Shown here in pieces: positions 10,001 to 16,792 of a stretch of 64,000 bases of DNA; position 1 is the first letter of the stretch, and each line of letters starts with the position of its first letter. The stretch comes from Oscillospiraceae bacterium (GTDB lineage Bacteria; Bacillota; Clostridia; Oscillospirales; Ruminococcaceae). The stretch spans positions 1-64,000 of the forward strand of contig JAFXGY010000017.1 of NCBI GenBank assembly GCA_017536625.1. Reading direction: 5' to 3'. The position numbers and the translations under genes are program-made. The notes under the pieces were generated by a model, which saw nothing but the letters and a program-made list of their open reading frames with translations, did not search any database and was not told the DNA's origin.

Positions 10001-10297
10001 TTACAGCATACTCTCGAAGAACTCGATGCCCTTGGAGTCAGCCTTAAGGGTTACGATCGCTTTCTTCCAGTCAGCGGTTTTGCCGAAGTGAAGGCCAACT
10101 CTTTTGTTGCGGCCTCTCATGTTGATGGTGTTTACTTTTGCAACTTTAACGCCGAAAAGTTCTTCAACAGCTTTGGCAATTTCCTGTTTGTTTACGTTTT
10201 TCATTACACGGAAAGTGTATTTCTTCTGGGCAATAGCAGCCATGGAAGCTTCGGTGATGACCGGAGCGATAACGATGTCCTGTGCGGTCTTCATCAT
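10001..10297 (-). CDS. rplW: 50S ribosomal protein L23
   Basis: Exit-tunnel protein and docking site for trigger factor. The 98 aa sequence contains DIVIAPVITEASMAAIAQKK and the conserved GVKVAKVNTINMRGRNKR. Two adjacent ATG codons (10297 and 10294) are both usable; the Shine-Dalgarno GAGGAGG lies inside the end of rplD, so the two genes overlap by 4 nt and are probably coupled. Confidence 0.97.
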   Translation of the reverse strand: MMKTAQDIVIAPVITEASMAAIAQKKYTFRVMKNVNKQEIAKAVEELFGVKVAKVNTINMRGRNKRVGLHFGKTADWKKAIVTLKADSKGIEFFESML

Positions 10298-10920
10298 TTT
10301 GCATACACCTCCTCAAGTTTTGCAACAGCCTCTTTGGTGATAACAAGGTTATCATGGTTGAGGATGTCATATACGTTAATGGTGTTGGTAAGAGCAGTTC
10401 TTACACCGGGAATGTTGTGTGCGCTTCTGATAACGTTTTCGTTAACTTCAGGCATAACGATAAGGGTTTTGCCGTTTGCGCCAACATTTGCAAGGGTTTT
10501 TACCATTGCTTTGGTTTTGATTTCGTTGAGCTCGAGGTTTTCGAGAACGATCATTTCGCTTGCAGCAACTTTGCAGCTGAGTGCGGAAAGAAGAGCAACT
10601 CTGCGAACTTTTTTGTTGAGAGTGAAACGATATTTTCTCGGTTTCGGGCCAAGAGCTACACCACCGTGAGTCCACTGAGGAGCTCTGGTGGAACCCTGAC
10701 GAGCATGGCCGGTGCCTTTCTGTCTCCAGGGTTTACGGCCACCGCCGCGAACTTCGGTTCTGGTCTTGGTGGACTGAGTACCGTGACGACGGTTTGCAAG
10801 ATAATTAACAACAGCTGCATGCATTGCAACGGTGTTCGGTTCAATACCGAAAACGGCTTCAGAGAGGGAAAGAGTACCGACTTCTTCGCCGTTCATGTTC
10901 AAAACTTTAACGTCTAACAT
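10294..10920 (-). CDS. rplD: 50S ribosomal protein L4
   Basis: Tunnel-constriction protein and, in E. coli, the autogenous repressor of the S10 operon. The 208 aa sequence includes RRHGTQSTKTRTEVRGGGRK and WRQKGTGHARQGSTRAPQW, the extended loop that reaches the tunnel. It follows rplC by 18 nt. The long leader in front of rpsJ would be the place to look for L4 feedback, but no such site can be assigned by eye. Confidence 0.98.
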   Translation of the reverse strand: MLDVKVLNMNGEEVGTLSLSEAVFGIEPNTVAMHAAVVNYLANRRHGTQSTKTRTEVRGGGRKPWRQKGTGHARQGSTRAPQWTHGGVALGPKPRKYRFTLNKKVRRVALLSALSCKVAASEMIVLENLELNEIKTKAMVKTLANVGANGKTLIVMPEVNENVIRSAHNIPGVRTALTNTINVYDILNHDNLVITKEAVAKLEEVYAK

Positions 10921-10938
10921 GTGTCTTTTCCTCCTTCA

Positions 10939-11634
10939 TTATTTACGTGCAGATGCTTTCTGCGGGTTCTTGGAAATGGATACGGAAGTGTTTTTGACTT
11001 TCTGTTTCTTGACAGCAGCCATAACGCTTACGATTGCGCCTTTGGGGCCGGGAATTGCACCTTTGATTGCGATGAGATTGTTTTCTGCATCGATTTTAAC
11101 AACTTCAAGGTTCTGAACGGTGGTGCGTTCTACACCGAAGTGACCCGGGAGTTTAGTGCCTTTGAAAACACGGCCGGGGTCAGAGCAGTTACCCATGGAA
11201 CCGATGTGGCGGTGGATAGGGCCAACACCGTGGGTTGCGCGCATGCCTTTGAAGCCATAACGTTTGGTGGTGCCTGCGTAACCGTGACCTTTGCTCTTTG
11301 CGGTTACGTCAACTTTTTCGCCGATTGCGAAAGTGTCAACTTTGATGATGTCGCCTACATTTACAGCAGAGCAGTCATCAAGTCTGAATTCGCGGAGATA
11401 TTTCTTCGCTGCGACATCTGCTTTTGCAAAATGTCCTTTAAGGGGTTTGTTGAGGTGTTTTTCGGTGATTTCGCCGTAGCCGATCTGTACGGATTCATAG
11501 CCGTCGTTCTCAAGAGTTTTCTTCTGAGTAACAACACAGGGGCCTGCCTCAACAACGGTTACAGGAATTACTTTTCCTGCCTGGTCAAAAAGCTGGGTCA
11601 TACCAATCTTTTTGCCTACGATTGCCTTTTTCAT
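10939..11634 (-). CDS. rplC: 50S ribosomal protein L3
   Basis: Early-assembly large-subunit protein near the peptidyl transferase centre. The 231 aa sequence starts MKKAIVGKKIGMTQLFDQAG and includes RATHGVGPIHRHIGSMGNCS with the RxxHRxxGSxG family pattern. The C-terminal tail is rich in Lys and Ser. An 89 nt untranslated spacer separates it from rpsJ, the longest internal gap in this operon. Confidence 0.98.
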   Translation of the reverse strand: MKKAIVGKKIGMTQLFDQAGKVIPVTVVEAGPCVVTQKKTLENDGYESVQIGYGEITEKHLNKPLKGHFAKADVAAKKYLREFRLDDCSAVNVGDIIKVDTFAIGEKVDVTAKSKGHGYAGTTKRYGFKGMRATHGVGPIHRHIGSMGNCSDPGRVFKGTKLPGHFGVERTTVQNLEVVKIDAENNLIAIKGAIPGPKGAIVSVMAAVKKQKVKNTSVSISKNPQKASARK

Positions 11635-11723
11635 TATTCTGCCTCCTATTGGTTATTGGTCGGTTCCGCATAAGCTTCGCGGATCGACATGACCTGCATG
11701 GTCGTTTTCGATTTCAGTCTTAA

Positions 11724-12035
11724 TTAGAACTTGATTTCGATTTCGACGCCGGCAGGGAGCTCAAGACCGGTGAGAGCTTCAACAGTTTTGTTGGAAGGTC
11801 TCAGAATGTCGATGAGTCTTTTGTGGGTACGAAGTTCAAACTGCTCACGGCTGTCTTTGTATTTATGAACAGCGCGGAGAATGGTTACGATCTCTTTTTC
11901 GGTAGGGAGCGGAATAGGACCGGAAACGCGAGCACCAGTGCGCTTTGCAGTTTCAACAATCTTTTCTGCTGCCTGATCGATAAGCTGATGATCATAGCTC
12001 TTCAGTCTGATTCTGATTTTTTCTTTGACTGCCAC
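11724..12035 (-). CDS. rpsJ: 30S ribosomal protein S10
   Basis: Small-subunit head protein that also acts as NusE in antitermination complexes. The reading frame is open further upstream, but GTG at 12035 is chosen because it follows AAGGAGGCGATTTTA at proper distance and gives the conserved start [20 protein letters not shown]. The resulting 103 aa is the normal S10 size. It is the first gene of the operon, behind a leader of about 395 nt. Confidence 0.97.
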   Translation of the reverse strand: MAVKEKIRIRLKSYDHQLIDQAAEKIVETAKRTGARVSGPIPLPTEKEIVTILRAVHKYKDSREQFELRTHKRLIDILRPSNKTVEALTGLELPAGVEIEIKF

Positions 12036-12432
12036 TAAAATCGCCTCCTTAATTGATTCCCGATGACTCTGCACGGGGTGCGACCTTGTGAAACACATTC
12101 CACGCTCCCGTGTGTTTCACGTCTCATCATTAAAAAACGGAAATCCCCGCACCCTATTATATATTATATATAATAGACGCAAGTATCTCCGGACGCACGC
12201 ACCTATAGCATAGCGCTATGGCACGCTTAATAACAAGACCCGTCGAACGCAGCTCATCACATACGCCGACACACATGGGTGTGCAGTATTTCTTGTCGCC
12301 CGGTTTAAAATCGGACATACTCTGCGGAAATTACCCGTCACACAGACGGCAACCTCCCGCTTCATCGCATATCGTGCGGACGCCTCACAAGTGATATGCT
12401 TGCACAGCATCCGCCTTGTTGCAGTCACGCAA
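12036..12432 (-). promoter_or_regulatory. Long structured 5' leader of the ribosomal operon
   Basis: Untranslated region between the inferred start site (about 12430) and the rpsJ GTG. It contains a perfect 10-bp inverted repeat, GTGAAACACA at 12088-12097 against 12111-12120; a 12-bp palindrome CATAGCGCTATG at 12209-12220; and an AT-only near-palindrome at 12154-12176 that might be a second -10 region. Neither hairpin ends in a T-run, so simple attenuation is not evident. A regulatory role is inferred from length and structure only. Confidence 0.5.
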
Positions 12433-12437
12433 GACAT

Positions 12438-12466
12438 ATTATATAATATGTCAAGCCCTTTGTCAA
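12438..12466 (-). promoter_or_regulatory. Consensus sigma-A promoter of the ribosomal operon
   Basis: On the minus strand TTGACA (12461-12466) and TATAAT (12438-12443) are separated by exactly 17 nt, a perfect match to the housekeeping consensus. A second TTGACA sits inside the spacer. It is located upstream of rpsJ with no other gene between. Confidence 0.88.
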
Positions 12467-12935
12467 GCGTTTTTTCGTGATTTTTTAAGATTTTTTCATG
12501 TTTTTTTCGTAAATTTTCACGAAAGGCTTTTTGACACACCTTTCCGGGTGTTTCATATATATTTTACAGCATTTTCACCAAAAAATCAAGTATAAAATCT
12601 GCGAAATGAACAGTTTTTACATATGCAAATTTTCCCTTTGCCAACAACAAATAAAAGGAACACCCGAATTCGTGTGCGTATTATTTTGCAGTTCTGGAAA
12701 CGTTTCCAAACATCCTTTTATATATATAATAATGTATAAAAGAAATACCGCCCCGGCAGCGAATAAAAGCATCTTCCATTCCGCAAAATATATTTCCCAG
12801 GAGCTTAAGTTTGCCTTATCCGAACAGACCGGATTCAGCATTTTCAGCCTTCGATCCCCAAGCATTGGAAAGACTTCTCCGGCAATTATCTGCAAAACTA
12901 TAATTGAATAAGATAGCATCAAATAATCGGAAAAC
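12467..12935. other. AT-rich intergenic stretch with no recognised gene
   Basis: About 470 nt between the ribosomal promoter and the terminators of the surface-protein gene. Short open frames exist on both strands (about 106 aa on the minus strand at 12617-12937 and 126 aa on the plus strand at 12531-12911). Neither has a convincing ribosome-binding site or a recognisable domain, and they overlap each other antisense. No tRNA or clear structured RNA is seen. Confidence 0.5.
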
Positions 12936-12979
12936 AAAAAAATCCGTTCTCTTCCCTTTTGGGAAAAGAACGGATTTTT
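12936..12979. terminator. Bidirectional hairpin terminator
   Basis: Inverted repeat AATCCGTTCTCTTCCC / GGGAAAAGAACGGATT with a 4-nt loop, one G-T mismatch, and A/T runs on both sides, so it could stop transcription in either direction. It is a second stop behind the surface-protein gene and insulates the ribosomal promoter. Confidence 0.75.
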
Positions 12980-12987
12980 CTCTCCTA

Positions 12988-13021
12988 TTAAAAACCCGCC
13001 CGGATGGAGAGTTCCGGGCGG
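12988..13021 (-). terminator. Terminator of the surface-protein gene
   Basis: GC-rich inverted repeat CCGCCCGGA (12996-13004) / TCCGGGCGG (13013-13021) followed on the minus strand by a short T-run. It lies about 45 nt after the stop codon at 13064. Confidence 0.85.
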
Positions 13022-13063
13022 AGGATAGTTCAGTTACTTAACTAATACTGTATCAGTCAAAAA

Positions 13064-14377
13064 TTATTTTTTGAGGGAAACAGCAGCAGCGGTTGCAACG
13101 GATACTACTGCGAGAGCAGCAACAACGCCTACAACGGATTCTGCACCGGTGTTGGGGTTGGTTTCGCCTTCAACAGCAGGAACTTCCATAACGATCTGAT
13201 ACTGACCGAGAGTGGAGTTGGAACCAGCGAGTTCAACTACTACGGGCTGATAAATGTCAGCAGTCATGTAGTCAACAACGATCTCTTTAACTACTTTGCC
13301 GTTTTTGAGAACATAGTAGGAGATGATGTCGTCTTCTTCAACCTGTTCGCCGAATGCTTCACGAAGAGTGAACCAGGTGTAGCCGGTTGCATATTTTACA
13401 GTGAAGTCGCCGAGAACAACCTGATCGCCATAGAATCCGAATTCGATAGCGTCTGCTTCGCCTTCATCGTATGCGAAGTTGCCGTTAAGGTCGGTGTAAG
13501 CGATGTCGGTGTAGTGTTTGAAGTTAACACCTTTCTGGCCAGCTGCGATAGCTTTGAGGGTTACGGTGATGTCGTCGCAAGCAATAACAAGGTTTTTACC
13601 AGCGATTGCACGGAATGCAGTGGTGGATACTACTGCTGCATCGTCTTCAGTACGGAGTTCAGGAACATCGTATTTGTCGTCGGTGAAGTTGTAGCCTTTG
13701 AGGGATGCGTCGTATTCAGAATAACCTTCATCGCCGCATACGAGGTATGCATCAGCAGTGTTTGCTGCCCATTTAACCTGTTCGTATTCGAAGATGGTTA
13801 CGTCGTTGATAACGGTAAGGGTGCGGCTGTAGGTTTTGCCATCGAGTTTTGCAGAGATGGTAAGAGAGCCTTCTTTGTGTGCTACACCGTAGTTTTCAGC
13901 AACGGTTACTTTGATGATGTTGACGTTGGTCATGAGTCTGTAGCCATAGTAGGTTACTTTGCTTTCGCCGGGATAATCGGGATGACCATTGGTGTTGAAG
14001 TCTGCTGCATATGCTTTAGCAGTTTCATAGGAAAGGCCAGCGGTGGGGATATCTTTGCCCTGGCGGGTTACGCACCAGAAGATGTCCATGCCGGTTACTG
14101 CCATGGTATCAGGATTGTATTCTACGAGTTCAGCAGAGATGATGCCGTTGGTAGAAACTTTGATATCAGTGTAGGGTTTGTCTTCGAGAGCGATGTAGTA
14201 AGTGCCAGCGTCGGAAGCGTAGAGAACTTCGCCTTTTTCAACGGAAGGTACTACTGCTACAGGGATTTTGGATGCGCCAGTTGCTTTTTCTTCTTCGAGA
14301 ACTACGAGACCGAAAGCAGAAACAGCCATGCTGAGAGCAAGAACGAGAGCAAGAACAAGAGCAAGAGCTTTTTTCAT
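13064..14377 (-). CDS. Secreted surface protein with NPNTG C-terminal tail
   Basis: Unrecognised 437 aa secreted protein. The N-terminus is a classic signal peptide (MKKALALVLALVLALSMAVS). The body is beta-rich with no known domain that I can name. The C-terminus has NPNTG at residues 407-411, then about 20 hydrophobic residues and a final KK, the layout of a sortase sorting signal although the motif differs from LPXTG. It has its own near-consensus promoter, a good RBS (AGGAGG, 9 nt before ATG) and its own terminator. Codon use resembles the ribosomal genes, which suggests high expression. It could be an abundant wall or S-layer-like protein; no sortase gene is in the window. Confidence 0.8.
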   Translation of the reverse strand: MKKALALVLALVLALSMAVSAFGLVVLEEEKATGASKIPVAVVPSVEKGEVLYASDAGTYYIALEDKPYTDIKVSTNGIISAELVEYNPDTMAVTGMDIFWCVTRQGKDIPTAGLSYETAKAYAADFNTNGHPDYPGESKVTYYGYRLMTNVNIIKVTVAENYGVAHKEGSLTISAKLDGKTYSRTLTVINDVTIFEYEQVKWAANTADAYLVCGDEGYSEYDASLKGYNFTDDKYDVPELRTEDDAAVVSTTAFRAIAGKNLVIACDDITVTLKAIAAGQKGVNFKHYTDIAYTDLNGNFAYDEGEADAIEFGFYGDQVVLGDFTVKYATGYTWFTLREAFGEQVEEDDIISYYVLKNGKVVKEIVVDYMTADIYQPVVVELAGSNSTLGQYQIVMEVPAVEGETNPNTGAESVVGVVAALAVVSVATAAAVSLKK

Positions 14378-14522
14378 GTTTAGTTTCCTCCTAATTAATA
14401 TTTTGTTTGAGCAATTATCAGAAAAGTCCGTCTCTCCAAATCGGACTCATCCAATCGTTTTTAATGTGATGTTTTTTCTGTTACAAACATATTACAAAGT
14501 TGTAACAATTTTCATCGACCAT

Positions 14523-14551
14523 AATATACCACACCCAAATCCAGTTGTCAA
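14523..14551 (-). promoter_or_regulatory. Sigma-A promoter of the surface-protein gene
   Basis: Minus-strand TTGACA (14546-14551) and TATATT (14523-14528) are 17 nt apart. The leader to the ATG at 14377 is about 140 nt and contains repeats of TTGTAAC/GTTACAA type, which might be a regulator site or stabilise the mRNA. Confidence 0.82.
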
Positions 14552-14630
14552 CATCTTTTTTACAAAAATATTGAAAAATGATGACAAAAGTTACAGTTTT
14601 GTAATATTTATGCCTAATTGGAATAAAAAA

Positions 14631-14743
14631 CCTCCCTTGTTAAAGGGAGGGGGACCATCGCCATTTGGCGATGGTGGAGGGATTCATTCATTAATAATGT
14701 TTATAGTCCATAAAAAATCCCCTCGCCACTTTGGCAAAGGGCG
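14631..14743. repeat. Hairpin repeat, copy 1 (two facing units)
   Basis: The left unit, 14631-14685, has an outer palindrome CCTCCCTTGTTAAAGGGAGG, an inner palindrome CCATCGCCATTTGGCGATGG and the ending GGAGGGATTC. The right unit, 14713-14743, is a shorter inverted relative. The same architecture recurs at 29183, 40478 and 46421. The right unit is followed by a T-run on the minus strand and probably also serves as terminator for rqcP. Confidence 0.8.
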
Positions 14744-14748
14744 TTTTT

Positions 14749-14991
14749 TTACTCCACCACTCTGTAATTCTGCGCGGCGTCCTCTTTGCGGGTGGATTCA
14801 ACGATTGAAACCACCTGAACCTTAAGGGGCTTCATTCCGAGCTGGATTTCGATGATATCGTCCTCCTTGACCTCATAAGAGGCTCTGGCGACCTTTCCGT
14901 TGACGAGCACTCTTCCTGCGTCGCAGGCTTCGTTTGCAACGGTGCGGCGCTTAATAAGTCTTGTTACCTTTAAATATTTATCAAGACGCAT
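14749..14991 (-). CDS. rqcP: RqcP/YabO-like S4 RNA-binding protein
   Basis: Single S4 domain protein of 80 aa. The start MRLDKYLKVTRLIKRRTVAN and the GRVLVNGKVARASYEVK segment match the YabO family. In Bacillus subtilis this protein (RqcP) works with RqcH on stalled 50S subunits in ribosome-associated quality control. The ATG at 14991 is chosen over one 17 codons upstream because AAGGAGGAATAAT precedes it and the alignment starts there. The hup-mazG-spoVB-like genes upstream reproduce the Bacillus yabMNO neighbourhood. Confidence 0.9.
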   Translation of the reverse strand: MRLDKYLKVTRLIKRRTVANEACDAGRVLVNGKVARASYEVKEDDIIEIQLGMKPLKVQVVSIVESTRKEDAAQNYRVVE

Positions 14992-15070
14992 ATTATTCCT
15001 CCTTGATTTATAAACATCCCTTGAAACTGGAGCTGTCAGCAAAGATGAATTAAATGTTAATACTATTATA

Positions 15071-15528
15071 TCAATAATCTATTTCCGCTTTTAACGGATT
15101 ATCATAAATATACCGGCACATTTCCAAATATGCTTTTTCGTTCCTTATAATTATATCATTAAACGATTTCTGCCAACCTTTAAATCGGGTTTTATTTCGT
15201 GTATCTTTTTTGTTACACCGGATTTATAAAGGCCGACCACTTGTGAAAGTGTAGGGAACGGTCTTGACCGTTCCGCTTTCTCTTTCTTAATCACAATAAT
15301 TGCGTGTATATGGTTTGGCATTATAACATATTTATCTATAAATACTCCACTGTAATGTTTCCCTATTTTCAAAAGCTCTTCTCTCGCTATTTTTCCGAAA
15401 ATATTAAGATTGTCTGGTTTTCCAAATAACTCTTTTCTTTCTTCCGTGCAAATTGTTACAAAATAACAATTTGTTTTTGAATAGTCATATCCTGCAAGTC
15501 GCGTTAATTTTCTTTTTGGAAGCTCCAT
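15071..15528 (-). pseudogene. REP-associated tyrosine transposase, frameshifted
   Basis: Relative of IS200-type Y1 transposases (TnpA-REP/RAYT). The first frame, 15151-15528 (125 aa), has YDYSKTNCYFVTICTEERKE, the HUH pair in MPNHIHAIIVI (H73 and H75) and LSQVVGLYKS with the likely catalytic Y101, then stops early after KVGRNRLMI. The expected C-terminal end, WQKSFNDIIIRNEKAYLEMC then RYIYDNPLKAEIDY, is readable in another frame down to 15071. One frameshift near 15178-15190 therefore splits the gene. A palindromic repeat overlaps codons 85-93. It is inserted between hup and rqcP, which are normally adjacent or close. It is probably inactive unless the shift is programmed or an assembly error. 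Confidence 0.85.
15251..15275. repeat. 25-bp palindromic repeat, copy inside the transposase
   Basis: Core GGAACGGTCTTGACCGTTCC flanked by GTAG-G and G. It is the exact reverse complement of the copy at 15546-15570. REP-like palindromes of this kind are the usual partners of RAYT transposases. Confidence 0.85.
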
Positions 15529-15545
15529 TTTGTTTCCTCTTTTTT

Positions 15546-15570
15546 CGGAACGGTCAAGACCGTTCCCTAC
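15546..15570. repeat. 25-bp palindromic repeat, copy upstream of the transposase
   Basis: Core GGAACGGTCAAGACCGTTCC, inverted and identical over 25 bp to 15251-15275. It lies 18 nt upstream of the transposase start, between the gene and the hup terminator. Confidence 0.85.
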
Positions 15571-15593
15571 TTTTTTGTTAAACAGAATCTACC

Positions 15594-15622
15594 AAAAATC
15601 CCCCGCCGAATCACGGCAGGGG
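15594..15622 (-). terminator. Terminator after hup
   Basis: Minus-strand hairpin CCCCTGCCG / CGGCGGGG with the 5-nt loop TGATT, followed by ATTTTTGG. It lies 27 nt past the hup stop and separates it from the transposase remnant. Confidence 0.8.
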
Positions 15623-15648
15623 AAGTTTTTTCTAAAAAATCGATTTGA

Positions 15649-15921
15649 TTATTTAACTGCTTCTTTAAGAGCTTTGCCTGCTTTGAAGGAAGGAAGTTTG
15701 GAAGCCTGGATTTCGATTTCTTCTTTGGTTCTGGGGTTGATGCCTTTTCTGGAAGCGCGTTCTTTTACTTCGAAAGTGCCGAAACCGACAAGCTGAACAG
15801 CTTCGCCGTTTGCGAGAGCTTCGGTGATTGCTTCAAGAACTGCGGAAACAGCTTTTTCGCTGTCTTTTTTGGAAGAACCGATTTTGGTTGCAACTGCTGC
15901 GATAAGATCAGATTTAGTCAT
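15649..15921 (-). CDS. hup: HU-family DNA-binding protein
   Basis: Small nucleoid protein that bends DNA as a dimer. The 90 aa sequence starts [20 protein letters not shown] and has the DNA-binding arm segment [22 protein letters not shown] and IHF share the fold, but a single-copy gene of this form in Bacillota is normally HU. Codon use is biased as in the ribosomal genes. It is 36 nt after mazG and followed by a terminator. Confidence 0.95.
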   Translation of the reverse strand: MTKSDLIAAVATKIGSSKKDSEKAVSAVLEAITEALANGEAVQLVGFGTFEVKERASRKGINPRTKEEIEIQASKLPSFKAGKALKEAVK

Positions 15922-15957
15922 TTTAATTAACCTCCGTTTTTTTCAAGTACCTGCGGA

Positions 15958-16773
15958 TCATCCGCGTTTTTGATTTGTTTTCTCTTTGGCTTTTTGCCAA
16001 AGGGCAGAAAGTTCTTCTCCCCTGTAATCGGAAAGGATTCTTCCTTCCTCTGCCGCAATTTCTTCCGCGGCGGCAAAACGCCTTATAAATTTCTCAGAAG
16101 ATGCGGTAAGGCATTCTTCCGGTTCAAGATCCAAAGTCCTTGCGGCATAAACCGCGGAAAAAAGCAAATCACCGATTTCTTCTCCGCAGCGGAGAGCATT
16201 GTTCGAAACAATGGCTTCCCGCAGTTCCGAAACTTCTTCATCAAGCTTTCTCAGCGACCAGGCGATATCGAAATGATAACCGCCGGATTTTTCTGCCCGC
16301 TGCTGAAGCTTTGCCGAACGCATAAGCGCAGGAAGCTGCTTCGGAACAGCGCGAAGTGTTTCGCTTCCGGTTTTCTGTCCTTTGGTCTCTTTTTTGATTT
16401 CTTCCCATCTGTCCGCAACATCTTCTGCACGGCCGATGTTTTCCTCCCCGAAAATATGGGGATGGCGCACAACAAGCTTTTTGCAGATTTCGTCGCAGAC
16501 GTCGTCAAAATCAAAATTGCCCTTTTCTTTTTCCATCTGGGTGTGGAACACGACCTGCAAAAGCACATCGCCCAATTCTTCCCGAAGCATCTTCGGGTCG
16601 CCAAGGTCGATGGCTTCAACCGCTTCATAAGTTTCCTCTATGAAGTTTTTTCTGATTGATTCATGTGTCTGTTCTCTATCCCAAGGGCAGCCGTTTTCGC
16701 TTCGCAGAAGCGACATGATTTCCAGAAGGTCCTCTATCGAATACCTTTCCTTTTTCAAAAAATCATTACCCAC
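15958..16773 (-). CDS. mazG: MazG nucleoside triphosphate pyrophosphohydrolase
   Basis: House-cleaning enzyme that hydrolyses (d)NTPs to monophosphates. The 271 aa sequence has two MazG domains. The first carries LRSENGCPWDREQTHESIRK and EETYEAVEAID with EExxE-type metal ligands, then EELGDVLLQVVFH; the second carries EEVSELREAI and EEIGDLLFSAV. GTG at 16773 is preferred because a GGGGG stretch sits 9 nt upstream; a more distal TTG lies inside the previous gene. The start lies 19 nt after the flippase stop. Confidence 0.93.
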   Translation of the reverse strand: MGNDFLKKERYSIEDLLEIMSLLRSENGCPWDREQTHESIRKNFIEETYEAVEAIDLGDPKMLREELGDVLLQVVFHTQMEKEKGNFDFDDVCDEICKKLVVRHPHIFGEENIGRAEDVADRWEEIKKETKGQKTGSETLRAVPKQLPALMRSAKLQQRAEKSGGYHFDIAWSLRKLDEEVSELREAIVSNNALRCGEEIGDLLFSAVYAARTLDLEPEECLTASSEKFIRRFAAAEEIAAEEGRILSDYRGEELSALWQKAKEKTNQKRG

Positions 16774-16792
16774 GGCGCGGCTACCCCCTATT

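Noticed and set aside
12531..12937. Two opposing small open frames in the gap upstream of rpsJ
   Set aside because: They overlap each other antisense, have no domain and no RBS. They are kept only as an uncharacterised stretch.
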